From: SBAX01 sp964646605
GTDB taxonomy: Bacteria; Planctomycetota; Phycisphaerae; UBA1845
Assembly: GCA_964646605.1 (NCBI GenBank)
Contig: CAZYEX010000119.1
Location: 7,454-71,453, forward strand
Reading direction: 5' to 3'
DNA: 64,000 nt
The notes under the pieces were generated by a model, which was not told the origin of the DNA, searched no databases, and saw only the letters and a program-made list of their open reading frames with translations. The position numbers and the translations under genes were made by a program. This document shows positions 8,393 through 17,127 of the stretch, piece after piece (position 1 is the first letter of the stretch; the number at the start of each line of letters is the position of its first letter).

Positions 8393-11300
8393 ATGGGTAA
8401 GAATTTTACAGCGGTTCCGCGGCTGGAGCAGACTGCCCGCGGGAAGAGCGTAGGAATCTCATTTTCGCCGTTTCTAGCGGCCATAACCGGCGTGCTTCTC
8501 GTCACCGCGGCCAACGCCGCGCCGGTCGCGCCGGGAGTTGACCTTTGGGTGACGCCTTCGGGCGGCTCCTGGGATTTCCATACCATTCCAGCGGGCTCGC
8601 TGACTTCGCTACCGAACGGCGAACCATCCAATGCTTACAACGGCGGCATGCTTCTGATGGGCTCGCCGCTCGCCACCAACGACCCATTGGGCCTTTCCCC
8701 GACGGACACGGTGGTCCGCCGCATGATGGGGACGAGCCTCCTGTTCACGTGTGGGAGTCCCCCGGAAACCGTGCCCATCGAACTCGTGGCGCTATCTTTG
8801 GTCAGCGCCTCGCCGATCACGGTGACCTATCCGTCGGACCCAGCGGAACAATGGAACGTCAGTGTTTGCAAAGCCCCGGGGGCGGCGTTAGCCGGGAGCA
8901 TGACGATTCGCGAGACGTGTGCCAACGGCGGAACCTATACGGCGGACCTGCCGGTGATGGCCGAACTGACCTTCACGCGCGTGGCTGGCGGGGCGGGAAG
9001 CCCAGCCACCGTTACGGTCGGGCCGTATACGTTCAGTTCGAGCGGCCACTGGTCCCATATCGACAAGATCGGCGGGCTGATCGTCGCCAGCGCACCGGAC
9101 GCCGTAGATACCAATTGCGATGGCGTATTCGACACGCCCATTGCGTCGTCACCCGTAGGTCCCACCGGATTCTTCGCGGGACTTTATAGCCTGGACTGCA
9201 CCAGTTGCCTTACGTCGGGTACCTTCCGCAAGCCCATGTCACCGGAGGAAGAGCAGTTGGCGGCGCATGGGGTGTTCATCGCCAATCGCAACAAGCCGGA
9301 GGTGGTGGGCGCCTGCTGTGTGGGTCCGCCCAATCCGCCCGGCTCGTGTGTCGTCACGGGCCAGGTGCAGTGCGTGCAGCAATTCAACGGTATGTGGCGC
9401 GGCCCGGGTACCACCTGTACTCCGAATCCTTGTGTGGTGGGCGGGCCGCTGTGCGGCAACGGCGTTTGCCAACCGCCCGCCGAGAGCCCGTGCAACTGCG
9501 TGCTCGATTGCGGCGCTCCGACTGCTTCGGAAAACGGGCTTTGCGCCGACGGTCAGGACAACGACTGCGACGGCGCGATTGACTGCGCCGACACCGACTG
9601 CGCCGGCGATCCGGCCTGCCACTGCCCGGACGGCGTGTGTGACCCGACCTTGGGCGAGAATCCCTGCACCTGCCCGGCCGATTGCGGTGGGCCCCTCGCC
9701 TCGGAGACCGGATTCTGCACCGACGGCCAGGACAACGATTGCGACGGGGCGATTGATTGCGCGGACACCGATTGCGCCGGCGATCCGGCCTGCGGTCCAG
9801 TCCAGCTCTGTCCGCTGCCTACGATCAACCCGTGGTGTAGTGGTCGGCAAGCGACGGATTGCGTGGTGGACAATGTGAACGACTTTATTTGCCTGGTGGA
9901 AGCAACGCGGTTCAACGCTGCCGGCGGTCCGTTGGTCGAGAAGTGCGCTTGTTTCACCAGCAATCCCGACTGCGGGCCGGTGGAAATCGTACAGGTGCCG
10001 GGTGGTACCTTCGACGTCAGGTGTCCTGGTCCGTGCCCGCCGGGCCAGAACTGCTACCTCCACTTTGATGACGGTTCCGGTCTCGGGCCGGTGTCGCAAG
10101 GTACGAACTTCTGGACGGACACGTCGACCATCCCGCCGAACGTGACGGTCACGTGCGACTGCGTGGTCAAGCCGCCCTCCTACAAGAACTGGGTCATCGC
10201 CGATGACTTCCAGGCGTCCTGCCCGGATTGCACCTGTGACCTGAACCGCGACGGAGTGTGCGACACTCTGGACGACGCGATCATGCACGACTGCCAATTG
10301 AATCCGGCGCTGCCGATATGCCAGAACGCGGACTACGATTGCGACGGCGACATAGACACGTTCGACGACCAAACGTGGTACTGCTTGAGGTTCTGTCAGA
10401 TTAACGGGCTTCCCGCTGAAATTTGCTGTCCGGAGCCGCGGCCGCGGCCGAGGATCAACAAGATCCGCTGGTACGGCAGCTACCTCGATCCGGCCTTCGA
10501 CCCGACGCTGACGGTTCCGACCCGCCAGCCGGATTCGTGGTTGATCGGGTTGCACAGCGATCTGCCGGCGCAGGCGTGCCCGCCGATTCCGGCGGTGCCG
10601 GGCGGCGGTCCCAAAACGCCCTTCGACGGGTGTTGTACACTCGAGGCCGGCGTCGAGGCTGGTTGTCTGATGTGCCGCCCTGACGGCAGCGCGTTCGTCT
10701 ACAATGTGAATCCGGCCTCCGTCGCCCCGCACGTGGCGGGCGACAGGATTCGGATTTGTGGATACCTCGACACCACTACCCCGACGACGTGCCAACAAGG
10801 ACTCGCCACGATCGTGGTGAACGCGGTCTTGGATTGCCAAACGAAGGTCAGCCGTCCGGATCGCCTGATTGCCTTGTGGGCCTTCAACGACCTCGACGTG
10901 ACCCGTGAAAACGCCCTTAAGTTCGGATGGGACGCTCATAACATCTTCCGTTACGACGTGCGCATCCCGAGGGGCTGCCTGGTCCACAACTTCGCGGCGC
11001 CGGACGAGATTCCGAATCCCAACGGTCCGTTCATCCCGCAGCCTGGGCGTACGTATTGGTTAAGTATCCAGGCGATGGTCGGGGCGACTTGGACCAAGGT
11101 CGCTCCCGGGGTTTGCCAGGAGTTGAAGACCGGCCAGACCATCACCCAGGAGTTCTGGGGATGGCATACCACCCCGCCGGGCTATCAACAGAAAGACGAC
11201 GCCTACATGGGCCAGGTGACCATGGGTTGTCCGCCGGAGCAGTGGGTGTACGAGTGGATGAACCACCTGCACTGCAGCCAAAACGCGGGGTACCAAGATT

Positions 11301-14300
11301 GCTGCGACGATCCGACGAAGTCCATCGACATGGCGTTCTATCTGTTGCAGAGCCGCCCAGGATTCTGCGCGGGGACGGGCGTGGCGTGCACCGACGCTAC
11401 GGATTGCCCAGTCGGTACGCCGTGCATTCTGTCGGCGGACAAGACCTGGTGGTGCCAGCCGGTGAACCCCAACGACGCCGCGGATACGGACATCACGCCG
11501 GTCCCGCGTCCGTTCCCGGTGGGCGGAATCGACGAAATCCAGGGAACCGATGCTTTGGTTGTGGCCAACATCGGGCTTCAGGAGTTCAGCCTGAACCTCC
11601 ACGGGCCCGTCGTCGTGGCCCGGACGGGTAAGGATCAAGTTCAACCGCAACCCGAACCGCCGCTGCCGGTGATGATCGAGACGGAGATGTTGATGCTCGA
11701 TCTGCGCGGAACGGGCGGCGAGGTGTTGCGGCTGAATCGCGATCCCATGGCGTTCGGCGGGCGAAGCACGGGAACCGCCCAAGCCGGTGGCGGCGGAGGA
11801 GGCGGAGGCGCCCACCCCTGGCCGGCGGATAGCTTCTTTGACGTCTTTATCGAACTCGACATCCCGGGGCAGCAGCCGATCGTCTCGCAAGGACCGGTGC
11901 GGTTGCAGGCGACGATCCACGAAGCGCCGCCGGGGCGGATCGCGTACCAGGGTCCGTTGGGCTTCGTGCAGTTGGTGAACAAGATCACGGGCCAGCCGGT
12001 CGGTAGCCTGAAGGTCGTCACCCACTTCATTCCCTATCGCGGCGGGTTCAACATCCACAGCGATACGGATTGGCTGAACATCCCTGGCTCGGAATGTTGC
12101 GAGCCGCTCCAGACGAGTTCGACTTTATGCACGAACACCACGTGTCCGAACCCGACCGAGATTTGCCGGCCGACGGGGATCGTCTGGCAGCCGGGTACGC
12201 AGCCTACGGCCGTGGACTGCCTGTGCCAAGAAGACACGAAGTGTCATCTTGAGTTCAACGCAGCGGTCGGGCCGATATGCGTGAATCCGTGTCCAGATCC
12301 GGCGTTGGTCTGCACGCTGCTCGGCAGCGGGACGGCCGCCGATCCGTGGCACTGCAACTGCGAACCGGTGGCGGTGTGCGAGCCGAACTCGACGGGTACG
12401 GGATGTGTGCAGGCCTGCCCGGTGCCCGGACCCCCCTGCGTTCCGCAGAAGGTCAAAGGGGTCTTCGGTACACCGAACTTCAGCGTGGTGGAATGCGCCT
12501 GTGACGATCCGAACGTTTGCCACGTCGAGTTGAACGCGGCGGGGCTGCCCTATTGCGTCAACCCGTGCCCGGACGCCCTCGATACCTGCCGATTGGACGG
12601 TACGGACACGGATGGGGACGGCGTGCCCGACTTGTGGGAGTGCATTTGTCTCCCGCCCGTGGACTGCGCGCCCAACTCTCTGGGCACGGATTGCAACCCG
12701 ATCACCTGTCCGGATACGGGGACGGGTATTGTCGAGAAGTGCCAGAAGAAGTGCGTCATTCTCAACCCGCTGACGGGTACGGTGACGCTGTCGGATTGCG
12801 ACTGCGTCGGTCCCAACGATTGCCACATGGAGCTTTCCACCGGAGGCGGCGCCGTCGTGGCCGGCGGCGGCGGAGCCCCGACGGGCGACTGCGTGGTGGT
12901 CGATGACGGGTCGGGTACGGTGAAGTTGCCGCCCGACGGCTGTCCGTATCTGAGTCCGGATGAGTTCCACAAGATCGTCGACGGCCTCCCGGCCGGCGTG
13001 ACCATCGAGATCGGCGCCATCCACAAGGACTTCATCTGCAACCGGCAACCGGGATCGAGTTTCTGCTCGTTCCCCATCCCACCGGGTGTGGATTGCGACG
13101 ACGAAGAACCCAACGACCCCACCGATGGGGCCATGGAGTGTCACGACTCGACGCTCGAGTTGAACATGCGCGGGACCGGACCGATGTTCGGGTCCACGAC
13201 CGCGGGTCCCTCCACCTACGTGCGGATGATCCCCTTGATGGTCCGCATGGAAACGCACACCGGTCCGCGTACACCGGGAATGCCGGTGCAGTCCTTCGAC
13301 ACCGATATGTTCCGGCTCCAGGGGCAGCTCCCCATCGGCGATCCGGACTTCGACCTGCTGAAGATCAAGGCGGGGACCGATTTCGGCATGCCCAGCCCGG
13401 GTCACACGACGTTGGTGCGGATGGGCGGCCCAGGCAGCCCCTGGTCCGTGGACAGCTTCTTCGATGTCTTCTACGAGATCGATTTCATCGGCGCTCCGGG
13501 CGGGCCTTTCGCGGGCATGTCCGGCAGCACGACGGGCACGATCCGCATGGCCACCAAGCCGTTCAAGTGCGTGGGCGACTGCCCGCCGGGAACGGTCTGC
13601 AATGAGTCGCGTACCGTGAACGCCGACGGTACGATCAAGGTCTGCTGTGAGTGCGAGGTGGCGGCGGTCTGTGAGACCGATCCGACGACCGGAGCATGCA
13701 GGCCCAACACCTGCCCGGCCCCGGAGGAGTGCATCGCCAACTGTGCGAGGGTTACGCAAGTCGGCGGGGCGACGACGGTGACGGCCACGGATTGCCACTG
13801 CGACGATCCGAATATCTGCCACCTCAAGGTCGGCGCTTTGGGTGCCGTCACCGCCGGACCAGGCAGTCCGTGCGAAGTGGTCGACAACGGCAGCGGCTCG
13901 GTCGATTTGCCGCCTGTGGGCTGCGATTACCTCAGCCCGGATGAGGTGCATAAGATCATTGATGGGTTGCCTGCAGGAACCGAAATCCACTTGGCGCCCA
14001 TCCACAAAGATTTTATCTGCCACGAGGGTCAGCAAGGCGTGTGCTCCTTCCTTGATGTCGATTGCAAGGAAGACGGCGGCGACTTGGGCGGCGAGAAGGA
14101 ATGCTCCGACTCGACGCTTGAGTTCCAGTTGACCGGGACCGGTACGCTCGCGGGATGGAATCGAATGGTGACCATTCCCAATACGAGCTTCGAGACCCAC
14201 ATTGGGAAGAAGAAGCCGTTTGAACCGGTTCAGTCCTTCCCGACGCAAATTCACCGTTTGTTCGGGCAGATTATCGGTATTGGCGATCCGGACTTCGATC

Positions 14301-15904
14301 TCTTGCGGGTCGTCGCGGGCAACGACTTTGCTCTGCCGAGCCCGGGCCACACGACGCTGACGCGATTACCGAACGGCAATTGGGCCGTGGACAGCTTCTT
14401 CGACATCACGTACCGGATCGACTTTGTGGGAAATTCGACCAGCACCCATATTCCGTTCAGGTCGGGTTCAACTACGGGAACGATTCGGATGGCGACGACG
14501 ACGGCGTTCAAGTGCACCAACACCTGTCCGGCCGGTCAGGTTTGCAAGCAAACGACGACGCAGCCTGTTCCTCCGGATGGGTCGATGACGGTGTGCTGCG
14601 ACTGCGTGGACGCTGCGGTTTGCGAACCGAAAGCGGACGGGCTGTCGTGTACGAACAACACGTGCCCGCCGGGCGTCGTGTGCAGACCTAAGGCGATCCA
14701 GTGCATCCAGAACGTCCCGCCGCCGGGCGAAACGTGCCGGATCGTGGATTGCGATTGTGTGGACGGCGATCCCTGCCATCCGGAATTGGCCCCGCAAGGC
14801 GCGGCCCAGCCGGTGGTTTGCGTCGGTTCGTGCCCAATACCGCCGAACAACAACAAGTGCACGCGGAAGAAGGTGCCGATCCCCGGGCAGAACGGGTTCG
14901 AGTACACCTGTCGATGCCTGCCGGTGCATAAGACGCCGTTGCCGGATCAGCTCCTGCCGGACAAGAACCGCCATGCGAGCGTCGGGTTTGACCCGCCGAC
15001 CACGGCCGGTCCGGGTGGTGTGATGGTGGCGCTGCGGATCAACCCCGTGGATTTGCAGAATCCACAGCCGCCCAACACTCCGCCGTTCACGGCGCCCGAT
15101 TTCAGTACGTACGAGGTGGGAACCTGTACGGCTGCGGGTGAGATGGGCGGGTGCGCACGGTGGGCGGGTGAACCGGCCTGGTTCCTCGAGGCCCAGGACA
15201 GTCCGCAAATCGGGAAGTACCGCGGGTCTCGCCTTCAGTGTACGCCGTACTGGCACGACTGGTCGTTGGAAGGCACGGTCCACGTACTCGGAGCGGAGAT
15301 CGACCCGAGTTCGATGTACGACGCGGCCTTCATCGACATATCGTGTGCGGATTCGCTCGATGAGAGCTGCTTCTCCGGTCCGTTGCCGATCAACACGGCG
15401 CGATGGGGCGACGTTTCGGCCCTGTTCAACCCGCCGTCGACGACCACGCAGCCGGACGCGCTTGACGTGGGCAATTTGGTGGCCGCGTTCAAGCACCTGC
15501 CCGGTGCGCTCAACAAGGTCATGGCGCAGCTCCAGCCCAACCGGCCTGAGCCGCTTTTGGACGTCGACGCCACCGACATTCTAGTCGAGGTCGACGCATT
15601 CAAGGGCCGTGCTTATCCGTTTACCGGCCCCTGCATTTGCCCGTCGCCGGTAACGTGCGATACGACGCCGTGTGCGTCGGGCGCGCAATGCTCGGGCGGG
15701 ATGTGCGTCAGGACCTGCATCGGCGGCGTCAACGACGGCGACGAGTGCATCTCCACTCGGCACTGTCGTCCATGCGTGGGCGGCACCAACGACGGCGTGC
15801 CATGCACCAGCAACGCCGAGTGCCCGGGCGGCGGTACCTGCCCGGCCGGCGGAATGTGCGGCGGCGGCTTCTGTCGTGACCGTTGCGGACGTTGCAGTCC
15901 GTAG
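8393..15904 (+). CDS. Giant Cys-rich secreted protein with Asp/Cys repeats, three copies of a 'DSFFD' module and the GFCRDRCGRCSP C-terminal module
   Basis: 2,503 residues if started at ATG 8393, where GGGAGGG (8379-8385) sits 7 nt upstream; ATG 8363, with its own AGGAG, is the alternative. A signal peptide (hydrophobic FLAAITGVLLVTAANAA) follows about 25 polar residues. Visible parts: an unrecognised N-terminal domain; two near-identical 'DGQDNDCDGAIDCADTDC' repeats (residues about 386-467); a dockerin-like Asp loop pair (CDLNRDGVCDTLDD..., about 620-665); and many short Cys-rich 'CPxG..C...CxC' segments. A module with VDSFFD/ADSFFD and TG-T-IRMAT-like strands occurs about three times (near 11640-12040, 12889-13572, 13867-14517); the last two are clear duplicates sharing SPDE.HKI.DGLPAG and IHKDFIC. 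The last 300 residues (from about 14950) are shared with two other giants here. Likely extracellular and disulfide- or calcium-stabilised; function unknown. Confidence 0.85.
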   Translation: MGKNFTAVPRLEQTARGKSVGISFSPFLAAITGVLLVTAANAAPVAPGVDLWVTPSGGSWDFHTIPAGSLTSLPNGEPSNAYNGGMLLMGSPLATNDPLGLSPTDTVVRRMMGTSLLFTCGSPPETVPIELVALSLVSASPITVTYPSDPAEQWNVSVCKAPGAALAGSMTIRETCANGGTYTADLPVMAELTFTRVAGGAGSPATVTVGPYTFSSSGHWSHIDKIGGLIVASAPDAVDTNCDGVFDTPIASSPVGPTGFFAGLYSLDCTSCLTSGTFRKPMSPEEEQLAAHGVFIANRNKPEVVGACCVGPPNPPGSCVVTGQVQCVQQFNGMWRGPGTTCTPNPCVVGGPLCGNGVCQPPAESPCNCVLDCGAPTASENGLCADGQDNDCDGAIDCADTDCAGDPACHCPDGVCDPTLGENPCTCPADCGGPLASETGFCTDGQDNDCDGAIDCADTDCAGDPACGPVQLCPLPTINPWCSGRQATDCVVDNVNDFICLVEATRFNAAGGPLVEKCACFTSNPDCGPVEIVQVPGGTFDVRCPGPCPPGQNCYLHFDDGSGLGPVSQGTNFWTDTSTIPPNVTVTCDCVVKPPSYKNWVIADDFQASCPDCTCDLNRDGVCDTLDDAIMHDCQLNPALPICQNADYDCDGDIDTFDDQTWYCLRFCQINGLPAEICCPEPRPRPRINKIRWYGSYLDPAFDPTLTVPTRQPDSWLIGLHSDLPAQACPPIPAVPGGGPKTPFDGCCTLEAGVEAGCLMCRPDGSAFVYNVNPASVAPHVAGDRIRICGYLDTTTPTTCQQGLATIVVNAVLDCQTKVSRPDRLIALWAFNDLDVTRENALKFGWDAHNIFRYDVRIPRGCLVHNFAAPDEIPNPNGPFIPQPGRTYWLSIQAMVGATWTKVAPGVCQELKTGQTITQEFWGWHTTPPGYQQKDDAYMGQVTMGCPPEQWVYEWMNHLHCSQNAGYQDCCDDPTKSIDMAFYLLQSRPGFCAGTGVACTDATDCPVGTPCILSADKTWWCQPVNPNDAADTDITPVPRPFPVGGIDEIQGTDALVVANIGLQEFSLNLHGPVVVARTGKDQVQPQPEPPLPVMIETEMLMLDLRGTGGEVLRLNRDPMAFGGRSTGTAQAGGGGGGGGAHPWPADSFFDVFIELDIPGQQPIVSQGPVRLQATIHEAPPGRIAYQGPLGFVQLVNKITGQPVGSLKVVTHFIPYRGGFNIHSDTDWLNIPGSECCEPLQTSSTLCTNTTCPNPTEICRPTGIVWQPGTQPTAVDCLCQEDTKCHLEFNAAVGPICVNPCPDPALVCTLLGSGTAADPWHCNCEPVAVCEPNSTGTGCVQACPVPGPPCVPQKVKGVFGTPNFSVVECACDDPNVCHVELNAAGLPYCVNPCPDALDTCRLDGTDTDGDGVPDLWECICLPPVDCAPNSLGTDCNPITCPDTGTGIVEKCQKKCVILNPLTGTVTLSDCDCVGPNDCHMELSTGGGAVVAGGGGAPTGDCVVVDDGSGTVKLPPDGCPYLSPDEFHKIVDGLPAGVTIEIGAIHKDFICNRQPGSSFCSFPIPPGVDCDDEEPNDPTDGAMECHDSTLELNMRGTGPMFGSTTAGPSTYVRMIPLMVRMETHTGPRTPGMPVQSFDTDMFRLQGQLPIGDPDFDLLKIKAGTDFGMPSPGHTTLVRMGGPGSPWSVDSFFDVFYEIDFIGAPGGPFAGMSGSTTGTIRMATKPFKCVGDCPPGTVCNESRTVNADGTIKVCCECEVAAVCETDPTTGACRPNTCPAPEECIANCARVTQVGGATTVTATDCHCDDPNICHLKVGALGAVTAGPGSPCEVVDNGSGSVDLPPVGCDYLSPDEVHKIIDGLPAGTEIHLAPIHKDFICHEGQQGVCSFLDVDCKEDGGDLGGEKECSDSTLEFQLTGTGTLAGWNRMVTIPNTSFETHIGKKKPFEPVQSFPTQIHRLFGQIIGIGDPDFDLLRVVAGNDFALPSPGHTTLTRLPNGNWAVDSFFDITYRIDFVGNSTSTHIPFRSGSTTGTIRMATTTAFKCTNTCPAGQVCKQTTTQPVPPDGSMTVCCDCVDAAVCEPKADGLSCTNNTCPPGVVCRPKAIQCIQNVPPPGETCRIVDCDCVDGDPCHPELAPQGAAQPVVCVGSCPIPPNNNKCTRKKVPIPGQNGFEYTCRCLPVHKTPLPDQLLPDKNRHASVGFDPPTTAGPGGVMVALRINPVDLQNPQPPNTPPFTAPDFSTYEVGTCTAAGEMGGCARWAGEPAWFLEAQDSPQIGKYRGSRLQCTPYWHDWSLEGTVHVLGAEIDPSSMYDAAFIDISCADSLDESCFSGPLPINTARWGDVSALFNPPSTTTQPDALDVGNLVAAFKHLPGALNKVMAQLQPNRPEPLLDVDATDILVEVDAFKGRAYPFTGPCICPSPVTCDTTPCASGAQCSGGMCVRTCIGGVNDGDECISTRHCRPCVGGTNDGVPCTSNAECPGGGTCPAGGMCGGGFCRDRCGRCSP
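9548..9619 (+). repeat. 72-bp coding repeat, copy 1
   Basis: Encodes a 24-residue Asp/Cys-rich unit beginning DGQDNDCDGAIDC. A second copy of the same length lies at 9722-9793 in the same gene. The copies differ only at a few mainly synonymous positions, so they look like a recent or homogenised intragenic duplication. Confidence 0.8.
9722..9793 (+). repeat. 72-bp coding repeat, copy 2
   Basis: Second copy of the 72-bp unit found at 9548-9619. The protein sequence is the same apart from substitutions just outside the unit. The pair is separated by about 100 bp coding for a Cys-rich linker. Confidence 0.8.
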
Positions 15905-15936
15905 CGGATAGACGTTGCAAAGTTTGATGAACCCTC

Positions 15937-15972
15937 CGATGGGGGTGGGCGCAGCGGCGCTCGCCCCCATCG
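15937..15972 (+). terminator. Hairpin terminator-like structure after the Cys-rich giant gene
   Basis: CGATGGGGGTGGGCG pairs with CGCTCGCCCCCATCG (one G-T wobble and one mismatch) around a short AGCGG-type loop, 33 bp after the TAG stop. No T-run follows (CATTCTAT), so termination may be weak or Rho-assisted, but stem strength and position support a 3'-end role. It is the clearest inverted repeat between this gene and the polysaccharide locus. Confidence 0.5.
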
Positions 15973-16152
15973 CATTCTATCCGCAGTCCGTGCGTGGTGA
16001 ACGAATGCGTCGAGTGGCCGGCAGGGCTTTCCGAGGCCCCACCGTCGGGTTCACCGGGTCTGGGACGGGCTCCGGATCACGTTCCCGAGAGGCACGGTCG
16101 ATATGTACCCGTGACGGTGTGATCGCCGAAGAGGGATGCCCGCGAGCGACCG

Positions 16153-17127
16153 ATGGCCGACGGGTTGAAGAACCAACGAATCTGTGTGACGGGCGGCGCC
16201 GGCTTTCTAGGCCGGGCGGTCTGGGCGAAGCTTAGCGCGGCGGGCGCGGTCCAAATTTTCGTTCCGCGGTCGGCGACGTTCGATCTCACGCGTGCGGAGG
16301 ACGCCTCGCGCCTATTCGACGCCGCAAAGCCGGACGTCGTGATTCACTTGGCCGCCGAGGTGGGCGGCATCGGCGCCAATCAGGCGCACCCCGGGCGATA
16401 CTTTTATGCCAACATGGCCATGGGGTTGAACCTCATGGAAGAGGCCCGTCGACGCGGCGTTCGCAAGTTCGTCCAAGTGGGCACGGTGTGCGCCTACCCG
16501 AACCTGTGCCATGTACCCTTCGAGGAAAGCGACCTCTGGGAGGGTTTCCCCGAAGAGACCAACGCCCCCTACGGAGTGGCGAAGCGCGCGCTCGGAGTGA
16601 TGCTGGACGCCTATCACCGGGAATATGGATTGAATGGCGTGTATTTGATTCCCGCGAATCTCTACGGTCCTGGCGACAACTTCGATCCGGTAAGTTCGCA
16701 CGTCATCGCAGCGCTCATCCGCCGGTTCAGCGAGGCCGCCGCGGAGAACCGCCGCGAGGTCGTTTGCTGGGGCACGGGTCGGGCGAGCCGCGAGTTCCTC
16801 TTTGTGCAGGACGCGGCGGATGCGATTGTCGCGGCGACGGCCGTTCACAACGATCCGGCGCCCATCAACGTCGGGACGGGATACGAGATCACCATTGCTG
16901 AACTGGCGGCGAGGATCGCGACGCTCTGCGGTTTCGCGGGGCGGATCTCGTGGGACCCTTCCCGGCCCGACGGACAGCCACGCCGCCGTCTGGATACGAC
17001 ACGCGCCGAGGCACTTCTGGGCTGGACGGCCAAGGTCGCCCTGGAAGAGGGTCTGAGACGCACGGTGGAATGGTGGCAAGGCTCGGCACGGACAGCCCGG
17101 GCGCCGAGTTACGCCCCTGCGCCCTAG
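16153..17127 (+). CDS. GDP-L-fucose synthase-like NAD(P)-dependent epimerase/reductase
   Basis: 324-residue extended short-chain dehydrogenase. The Rossmann motif GGAGFLG is at residues 14-20, the active-site segment GTVCAYPN lies near 110, and the catalytic Y-x3-K is YGVAK near 143. The stretches 'EETNAPYG.AK' and 'NLYGPGDNFDP.SSHVI.ALIR' are characteristic of GDP-L-fucose synthases (WcaG/Fcl), which convert GDP-4-keto-6-deoxymannose to GDP-L-fucose in the cytoplasm. Thr stands where E. coli Fcl has Ser; this 'GTVCAYP' form is familiar in many bacterial homologues. No GDP-mannose 4,6-dehydratase gene is in the window, so the substrate must be supplied from elsewhere; a related sugar-nucleotide epimerase is the alternative. 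The gene faces the polysaccharide series tail-to-tail: its TAG stop shares a CTAG palindrome (17124-17127) with the stop of the lyase gene. Confidence 0.85.
   Translation: MADGLKNQRICVTGGAGFLGRAVWAKLSAAGAVQIFVPRSATFDLTRAEDASRLFDAAKPDVVIHLAAEVGGIGANQAHPGRYFYANMAMGLNLMEEARRRGVRKFVQVGTVCAYPNLCHVPFEESDLWEGFPEETNAPYGVAKRALGVMLDAYHREYGLNGVYLIPANLYGPGDNFDPVSSHVIAALIRRFSEAAAENRREVVCWGTGRASREFLFVQDAADAIVAATAVHNDPAPINVGTGYEITIAELAARIATLCGFAGRISWDPSRPDGQPRRRLDTTRAEALLGWTAKVALEEGLRRTVEWWQGSARTARAPSYAPAP

Noticed and set aside
9541..9800. CRISPR-like repeated DNA
   Set aside because: Only two copies of a 72-bp in-frame coding repeat; no spacer array.
9239..10987. 582-codon minus-strand open frame
   Set aside because: Shadow of the same Cys-rich gene; repeats in its translation only mirror the 72-bp coding repeat.
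12125..14350. 741-codon minus-strand open frame opposite the Cys-rich giant
   Set aside because: No recognisable domain; the plus-strand frame holds duplicated Cys-rich modules.
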